Shown one piece after another: positions 58,050-64,000 of a DNA stretch of 64,000 nt (the stretch's first letter is position 1; each line of letters starts with the position of its first letter). The notes under the pieces were generated by a model. It made no database searches and had not been told where the DNA came from. It saw only the letters and a program-made list of their open reading frames with translations. The stretch is taken from assembly GCF_000800455.1 (NCBI RefSeq), contig NZ_CP007456.1, positions 2,108,001-2,172,000 of the forward strand, read 5' to 3'. The position numbers and the translations under genes are program-made. This stretch comes from Bifidobacterium catenulatum PV20-2 (GTDB lineage Bacteria; Actinomycetota; Actinomycetes; Actinomycetales; Bifidobacteriaceae).

Positions 58050-59360
58050 ATGAAACCCTTGTTTCCAGGAAGGCGATTTTCCTTCCTCCGATTGTTCATA
58101 GCAATACTATGCATCGCGCTCGTCGCGGCCGGCACATGGTCGTGGATCACGTTCACGCGAACGGCGGCTAAGAAATTGCCGGAACCCTGGTTCGGCGGCT
58201 ATGTGGACGTGACCACAACCCCCTCATACGAGTTCGAATCCAAGGTGGGCAATGTCTACCGGAATGTGATTCTCGGATTCGTCACCGCCGGCGACGGCTG
58301 CCAGCCGAGCTGGGGCGGCTATTACACGCTTGATGAAGCAACCTCCACACTTGATCTTGACAGCCGCATCGCGCAAACCTACAAAACCGACCGCACGGTA
58401 ACCGTCAGCTTCGGCGGGCAGAACGGTACCGAACTGGCCACCGCATGCACTGACGTCGACGCGCTTGCCGACGCATACCAGCAGGTGATCGACCGCTATC
58501 ACATCACCTCACTCGACTTCGATATCGAAAACACGAATCTCGACGGCTACAGCGAAGCCGCAACCCGGCGAGCGCAGGCCGTGGCAAAACTCATCGCCAA
58601 TGAAAAAGCGAAAAACAAAGGAAAAGACGATACCAGCCACGATCTGATCATCAGTCTGACGCTTCCAGCCGACGCGAAAGGCCTTACAATGCAAGGCATG
58701 CAAACCGTGAATGCGTTTCTGGACGCCGGCGTGACGCCCTCCACCGTGAATCTCATGACCATGGATTTCAACGTGGCATCCACGTCGATCACACAATCCA
58801 CCCTGATCAAAAGCTCGTTGAACGCGGCCCACGCGCAATACAAAACCTTGCTGTACAGCCGCGGCAGACTCTTCGGCGACCATCAGATCTGGGAACTGCT
58901 GGGAGCCACCGTGCTCATCGGCCAGAATGACACCAAAAACGAGTATTTCACGCTCGACAATGCGCGCGAGATCAACACGTTCGCGCTGGAAACAGGCCTG
59001 GGACACTTAAGCATGTGGTCGTTGAACCGCGACCAGCAATGCGGCGAAAACTATACGAACACAAACACGCTCAAAACGTTCTGCAGCGGCAGGAAACAGA
59101 CGGACGGCGAATTCGCCACCACCCTGGGATCAGGATTCCGAGGCATACCGGGCACGCTCGTCGATTTCGACAACGCAAGCTGGCATTCCTCTCAGGAGGC
59201 CTACCCCACATGGGAGCCAGACGTACTGTACAAGCACGGCGACAAGGTGATCCGGAACGGCAATATCTACGAATCGCTGGGCAACAACGAAAACGAGCAG
59301 CCAGACAGCGCCGAGGAAGGCACCAACGCACCGTGGCGCATCATCGGACCGGTGCTATAA
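58050..59360 (+). CDS. GH18 chitinase-like protein with C-terminal CBM5/12
   Basis: 436 aa. An uncleaved or cleaved N-terminal membrane anchor lies at residues about 12-35. The GH18 barrel follows, with V-S-F-G-G at about 120 and the catalytic D-F-D-I-E (Asp156, Asp158, Glu160) intact. The C-terminal 55 residues look like a carbohydrate-binding module (Y-P-T-W-E-P-D-V-L-Y-K-H-G-D-K-V, Y-E-S-L-G-N, P-W-R-I-I-G). Family activity is endo-hydrolysis of beta-1,4-GlcNAc-containing polymers. Given its position beside a membrane polysaccharide synthase, it may trim the surface polymer (inference). Confidence 0.88.
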   Translation: MKPLFPGRRFSFLRLFIAILCIALVAAGTWSWITFTRTAAKKLPEPWFGGYVDVTTTPSYEFESKVGNVYRNVILGFVTAGDGCQPSWGGYYTLDEATSTLDLDSRIAQTYKTDRTVTVSFGGQNGTELATACTDVDALADAYQQVIDRYHITSLDFDIENTNLDGYSEAATRRAQAVAKLIANEKAKNKGKDDTSHDLIISLTLPADAKGLTMQGMQTVNAFLDAGVTPSTVNLMTMDFNVASTSITQSTLIKSSLNAAHAQYKTLLYSRGRLFGDHQIWELLGATVLIGQNDTKNEYFTLDNAREINTFALETGLGHLSMWSLNRDQQCGENYTNTNTLKTFCSGRKQTDGEFATTLGSGFRGIPGTLVDFDNASWHSSQEAYPTWEPDVLYKHGDKVIRNGNIYESLGNNENEQPDSAEEGTNAPWRIIGPVL

Positions 59361-59468
59361 ACGCTTGCCTCAGCGAGGCACAACCATAGACACAATACAA
59401 GGCGGTAACACAAGACAGTCGCTACTTTTCAGCAAAAGTGGCGCGCAACAAGGAAACGAAAAACAATC

Positions 59469-61942
59469 ATGGCATCGAAGCAATCGAAACATCAGGCAGC
59501 CACCGGCAGTCAGTCAAAAGATGGCATCAGAAAACCGGTCAGACTCACCATTCTGGCCATCATCTATGCGTTGTGCATTGCGGCCGCGATTGCCGTGCAT
59601 GCGCAGGAGGGTGCGCAGCGGTTCATGGAAAACCCTGCACGCATCTGCATATGGTCGGCCTGCTTTCTGCTGTGCCTGATCTACCACAAAAAACGTTCGT
59701 CGTATCGCGTTGCCGCCGAACACACCGTGCTGCCACCGTTGACCGTCATACTGCTGGTAACCGGCTATTTTCCCGACGTGGCCATGTTTCTGATCATCGT
59801 CACCATCATCACGTCGATCATCACCGCACGCAGTCTGAAAATCGGCATTCTTCGCGCCGGAACCACGCTTGCGACAATCCCATTAATCAAAATATTATTT
59901 GCGCATACTTCTCACGTACTGTCGATTATTATCAACCAGCATTCCGTCAATGCTGCATTTAATCCTTTTCAATTTCAGAATTGGCTGCTGCCATTGCTGA
60001 TCATGACTGTTGCAGTGCCGATTATTCGATTGATTTGCGATATTGTAACGTTCTTTTTTATACAAATTCCGATTCGTAAAGCCATGCACGAGTATTCACT
60101 GTCTCACATTCTTGCCATGACTTTGGCTGATTTGATGGCAATTGTGTGGATTCCTGAAATTCTGCAGTTCGCCAATATTGGTTCGGATACTGCCACCGTG
60201 CTTTCCGTGTTCATGCTGGCACTGATCGCCTACTCGCTGTTGCTGATGACGGTCGATACGATGAGCAGGCTCGCACGATCCCGAAGTGCGCTGAAATGCA
60301 TTGCGAATGTGAGCGACGCGCTGCCGTTGCCGAATCAAGTGCCGGAGGAGACCGTGGTGAGGCGCATCAATCGTGGCCTTGCCCCCCCCACATGCGCTGT
60401 TTCGTCAGCGATGCAAACAATCTTGATAAAAGAGGATATTCCTACCGATATTCCGCGCCTATTTCCACCGGCTCGCGACAGTATTATATTGCGATGGAAC
60501 GCAGCATTTGGAATCGTCCGTTCATGTCGATCGACGAAACGATATTGTCCACTTGCGGCGGAGTGCTTGCTGAATCGTTGCGCGTGAACAAGGAAGTGAC
60601 GCTGCTGCGCACCGAAGCGGAAACGGATACGCTGACCGAAGCGCTCACGTATCGTGCGTTCATCGGGCATTTGAAGAGTCTGCAGACTGAAAATGTGCAT
60701 AATCTGGTTGCCGTGGTGTATTTCGGTGTGGAGCATTTGCGCACCGTCAACGAACATTATGGACGCAAAATCGGCAATGCCGTGCTGCGATCCGTGGGCA
60801 TGCGTTTAAGCCAGCTGCTGCCGGAAAACGCCACGCTTTCGCGCGTGAACGGCGCGGAATTCGCCATGATTGTAACCGATGTGACGTCAACCAGTGATGT
60901 GGAGGAGTTGGCCACACGCATGCGCAATCTTGCCGTCATGCCGGTGTACACCGAAGAGGGTGAGGTTTCCGTGGACGTGTCGAGCAGTATTTCGTTCTCG
61001 AATGCGACGGACGGTTTCGCCGTGCTGCTTGCCGATGCGAGCGCGCATATTTACGAGTCGGAAAGTTCCAACCTGCCGGCGGTCGACGGCACGACGGCCA
61101 CGCTTGCCGCGCAAAATGGTTCAGACGATTACGTCAACGCGTCCGACGTGCTTCGCCATGCAATCGAAGACAATACGATTTCCGTGCTCTACCAGCCGAT
61201 TTTCGATGTGAATACGAAGCGCATCACTTCACTGGATACGATCGTGCGCGTGCATGATGAGAAGGGCCGTACGCTGGCACCGTATTTCGTAACGGCCGAA
61301 GCGCATCGTCTCAATATGAGCGTGCAACTGACACTCGACGTGCTGGAAACCTGCGTGAAAGACATGACCGCGTTCCGCAAGGTGGCACCCGAATTGGATA
61401 TTGTGGACATTTGCATGAATGGTTCGGAACTGGGCGCGTCCGTCTTCCACGAGCGCTTGGAGCAGTTGACTCATGAGCAGCCACAGCTGCGTTTCGGTTT
61501 GCAGTTGGGATCGCATGCCATTCATGTGGCGCATGATGAAGTTGATGATGAAGTTGATGATGAGGTCGCCGATCTTGCCGCTTTGCCGAACGTCGAGTTG
61601 GGTTTGACCAATGCTGGCACCACGTATTCGGAGGTTGCTGCATTCGCACATCTTCCGTTGGATTTCGCACGATTCGACAAAACGGTAGTTCGCGCTTTCC
61701 GTACGCCTCGCGCGAAGCAGATCATGCAGCGCATGCTCGAGATTTCGCGCGACAATGATGCGTTCCATGTGGTGTTCGATGGCGTGGAGACTTTGGATCA
61801 GGTTGAGTTCATCCGTTCCATCGGAGGCACGCTTGCGGAGGGCACGTTGTTGAGTAACGCCATGAACGCCAACGAGTTCCTCATGCGCCTCGAAACCATG
61901 GGCACTTCATTGCCCGAAGCCGCCCCGAGACAAGCTGAGTAA
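59469..61942 (+). pseudogene. Membrane GGDEF/EAL-like protein, frameshifted at a C8 tract (possibly phase-variable)
   Basis: One gene read in two frames. Codons from 59469 encode six to seven membrane helices and a linker. At the C8 run (60382-60389) the frame shifts and, as sequenced, the product ends at 60587. The other frame continues (M-R-C-F-V-S-D-A-N-N-L) through a GAF-like segment, a GGDEF-like domain and an EAL-like domain to 61942. With nine or six C residues the gene would be one frame of about 820 codons. The GGDEF motif is degenerate (N-G-A-E-F) and so is EAL (S-L-D-T-I-V-R), so cyclic-di-GMP sensing or structural roles are likelier than catalysis. The neighbouring GT2 synthase is a plausible target. 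Confidence 0.85.
60382..60389 (+). repeat. C8 homopolymer in the GGDEF/EAL-like gene
   Basis: G-C8-A at codons L-A-P-P. It is located exactly where the upstream and downstream frames must join, which makes slipped-strand mispairing the simplest explanation. Confidence 0.9.
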
Positions 61943-62034
61943 AGAGGATTCTCGTTTGTCGCACGACTGCTTTATCTCGTGAAATGCTTGGAGGAAATAC
62001 GGCAGGATGGAATCATATGTGCTAAATTAATTAG

Positions 62035-62046
62035 TAAACCTGTTTA
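62035..62046. promoter_or_regulatory. Putative LacI-type operator
   Basis: Palindrome TAAACCTGTTTA, 28 bp upstream of the regulator start at 62075 and downstream of an AT-rich CTAAATTAATTAG, consistent with autoregulation. Confidence 0.6.
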
Positions 62047-62074
62047 GCCAATGATGGCTTTGAGGAGGATTCGA

Positions 62075-63091
62075 ATGGCCACTATCAGAGAGATAGCAAA
62101 ACGGGTAGGTTTCTCCCAAGCCACTGTTTCGAGGGTTTTGAAGGACGATCCCACCTTTTCGGTGAAGGATTCCACCCGTGAGAAAATCCTAAACGCCAGT
62201 CTGGAAATGGGGTACAAGAACGTACCGCAATACCAACGCATCACCATTCCGCAAGATATTGCGATTCTCGACAATGTCATTCCCGACAAGGGTTTGCAGG
62301 ACGCGTATTTCGACGATTTGTGCGAAGTGCTCGTCAAGCATGCCGAAGAGCAACGCATGAACGTGACCATGCAGGAAGACGTGGATTCGTTGATCGCCAA
62401 CGCTGACAAATACGCGGGTTTCATTTCGGTTGGCCCGTCGCCGTTGGATCGTAAGACGTTGCACCGTCTGCATAAGAAACTTCCCCACGGCGTCTTCATC
62501 GACATCAATCCTGCGCCAGCATTGTTCGATTCGGTGCAACCCGATTTGGAACAGACGATTTTGGATGCGAGTGACGCGCTTATGACGTCCGGTTGCTCAC
62601 GAATCGGCTTTATTGGCGGCTTGGGCAACATTATGGGCGAGCATGAATATCCGGAAGATGTTCGTACGTTCGCATTTCGCAATTGGGCGCTGCGTTTGGG
62701 CTTGGACGTGCAGGGATTAGTGTATGCGGATGGCCCGTTCACTGTGGAAAATGGCCGTTTACAAGGGCATCAGTTGGTGCAGGATCATGCTGATGATTTG
62801 CCCGATGCAGTGATTGCTGCCGCCGATCCGTTGGCGGTTGGCGTGCTGCAGGCATTTGCCACCGAAAATGTGATGGTACCGCGAGATATCAAAGTAATCA
62901 GCATAAACAATCAGGAGATCGCGAAATACACGTCTCCCGCATTATCGTCGTACGACATCAGCCAGGACGAACTTGCGAAAGCTGCAGTACTCATGCTTGC
63001 CGAAGCACTGACCGCCAACCGCAAAATCAGCCAGCATATGCGAATCTCCACCAGTCTCGTCGCCCGCGACAGCTTCACCCCGCAAGACTGA
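62075..63091 (+). CDS. LacI-family transcriptional regulator
   Basis: 338 aa. The start at 62075 follows AGGAGG; an ATG at 62051 lacks a site. The HTH (T-I-R-E-I-A-K-R-V-G-F-S-Q-A-T-V-S-R-V-L-K-D-D) is followed by a sugar-binding-like effector domain (G-F-I-S-V-G-P, I-G-F-I-G-G, A-A-D-P-L-A-V-G, S-I-N-N-Q-E-I-A). It has the length and layout of EbgR-type LacI members. It is convergent with nagA; control of amino-sugar or galactoside genes is possible but not shown. Confidence 0.88.
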   Translation: MATIREIAKRVGFSQATVSRVLKDDPTFSVKDSTREKILNASLEMGYKNVPQYQRITIPQDIAILDNVIPDKGLQDAYFDDLCEVLVKHAEEQRMNVTMQEDVDSLIANADKYAGFISVGPSPLDRKTLHRLHKKLPHGVFIDINPAPALFDSVQPDLEQTILDASDALMTSGCSRIGFIGGLGNIMGEHEYPEDVRTFAFRNWALRLGLDVQGLVYADGPFTVENGRLQGHQLVQDHADDLPDAVIAAADPLAVGVLQAFATENVMVPRDIKVISINNQEIAKYTSPALSSYDISQDELAKAAVLMLAEALTANRKISQHMRISTSLVARDSFTPQD

Positions 63092-63133
63092 AAATAAACG
63101 CAAGATTGAAAATAAAAACTTGAGATACAGCAA

Positions 63134-63162
63134 GGACCGGCATCCCGTTACGGAGCCGGTCC
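63134..63162. terminator. Hairpin between convergent genes
   Basis: GGACCGGC pairs with GCCGGTCC, placed between the LacI-type gene and nagA. No T-run. Confidence 0.6.
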
Positions 63163-63188
63163 TGCAATTACGTTTCAGCAATCGCACC

Positions 63189-64000
63189 TCAACGAAGGAG
63201 GTGGGCGTCGCACCAGACGTGTTCGACGGCCCAGGTGGCGGGGTCGAGCAGAAGCACGTCGGCAGCATAGCCGGGGGCAAGCAGACCGAGCGGCTGCTTG
63301 GTGACCGGGTTCGCACGGTTGAAACCGAATGCTTTAGCCGGAGTCAACGTGGCGGCTTCCACCGCGTCGGTAGGCGTGAATCCTAATTCGAGCACCGCAC
63401 GTTGCACAGCCTTTTCCAACGTCAACGTGGAACCGGCAATCGCACCATTCGACACAAGCCGAGCGTGACCATCAATCACATTCACATCCAACGCACCCAG
63501 CAAATAATGACCATCCGGGCAATCGGTGGCAGCCATGGCATCGGTCACAAACGCAATGCGATGCGGGGCGAAACTGAATCCCAAACGCACCATCGGATCC
63601 TGCACATGAAAACCATCATTAATCAACTCGATAGTGACGCGCGGATCTTCAACGGCAGCCGGAATCGGGCCTGGCTTACGATGATGCAAACCATTCATCG
63701 CATTGAACATGTGCGTCATAATGCCCGCACCCGCATTAAAACCCTTGCGAGCGGTCGCATAATCGGCATCGCAATGTCCCACCGCAGGAACCACTCCAGC
63801 CGCAGCAAAACGACAAATCGCATCAATGCCATGCGGTAGCTCGGGGGCGATGGTGATCTGCCGCAAACAGCCGTTCGCAGCATGCAAAAGCCGATCAACA
63901 TATTCGGGAACCGGATCCTTCAAGCATTCCGGATCATGCGCACCCTTGCGAGACAACGCGAGGAACGGTCCTTCCAAATGAGCGCCGAGAATGTCAGGGC
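63189..64000 (-). CDS. nagA: N-acetylglucosamine-6-phosphate deacetylase (partial, 5' end outside window)
   Basis: At least 270 C-terminal residues of NagA, which converts GlcNAc-6-P to glucosamine-6-P and acetate. Blocks: G-A-H-L-E-G-P-F (Glu metal ligand), V-G-H-C-D-A-D-Y (His ligand), T-H-M-F-N-A-M (His), V-T-D-A-M-A-A-T-D (catalytic Asp) and A-P-G-Y-A-A-D-V-L-L-L-D near the C-terminus. The frame runs open to the window edge. The partner gene nagB is not in the window. Confidence 0.93.
   Translation of the reverse strand, partial: PDILGAHLEGPFLALSRKGAHDPECLKDPVPEYVDRLLHAANGCLRQITIAPELPHGIDAICRFAAAGVVPAVGHCDADYATARKGFNAGAGIMTHMFNAMNGLHHRKPGPIPAAVEDPRVTIELINDGFHVQDPMVRLGFSFAPHRIAFVTDAMAATDCPDGHYLLGALDVNVIDGHARLVSNGAIAGSTLTLEKAVQRAVLELGFTPTDAVEAATLTPAKAFGFNRANPVTKQPLGLLAPGYAADVLLLDPATWAVEHVWCDAHLLR

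Overview
The window looks like a chromosomal stretch of a Bifidobacterium. The evidence is a high-G+C actinobacterial rRNA operon without spacer tRNAs, bifidobacterial-style carbohydrate loci (GH36 alpha-galactosidase, a LacI-regulated sugar ABC importer without its own ATPase, nagA), a GH25 lysozyme, and the common human-gut resistance gene tet(W). I do not assign a species.

Layout. 1-5021: surface and secreted functions (GH25 lysozyme, two small unknown genes, an S/T/N-rich membrane protein, a sialate-O-acetylesterase-like lipoprotein). 5085-6000: AT-rich remnant of a Tn916-type integrase. 6594-15041: two integrative elements stacked at a tRNA-Ser(GGA) gene. The older one (6594-9103) is decayed and keeps an XRE regulator, a DUF4160/DUF2442 pair and two chopped genes. 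The younger one (9085-15041) keeps a tyrosine integrase (frameshifted after the catalytic Tyr), an excisionase-like protein, a RecA-fold replication ATPase with an out-of-frame patch, a small secreted Cys-rich protein next to a one-TM protein, and long non-coding tracts. Those tracts carry a family of 35-bp palindromes. 15207-15552: seven 53-bp tandem repeats upstream of the tRNA. 15677-17034: an IS1249-group (IS256 family) insertion sequence. 17158-22545: rRNA operon on the minus strand (5S, 23S, 16S).

23216-38460 is mostly core: a polytopic membrane protein, an FtsX-like permease with a degenerate ABC ATPase, an HD-domain protein, a class II glutamine amidotransferase, Kup, TatD, GH36 alpha-galactosidase and an ABC exporter. 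A second ABC exporter gene (44576 to 38491) has been split by a tet(W) cassette. A second, apparently identical IS copy then inserted between the tet(W) promoter/attenuator and its coding sequence, with an 8-bp target duplication. 44976-48797: two alpha/beta hydrolases and a DUF4143 ATPase preceded by three palindromic repeats. 48999-54832: a minus-strand sugar-utilisation locus (GH172/DUF2961 hydrolase, two CUT1 permeases, binding lipoprotein, LacI regulator) with matching palindromic operators. 55546-61942: a processive GT2 membrane glycosyltransferase, a GH18 protein with a C-terminal CBM, and a membrane GGDEF/EAL-like protein interrupted by a C8 homopolymer, which suggests phase variation. 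62075-64000: a LacI-type regulator convergent with nagA, which runs off the window.

Points most worth a second look: the 35-bp palindrome family, the C8 tract in the GGDEF/EAL gene, the IS separating tet(W) from its control region, the secreted Cys-rich peptide locus, and the ABC ATPase that lacks a Walker A motif.
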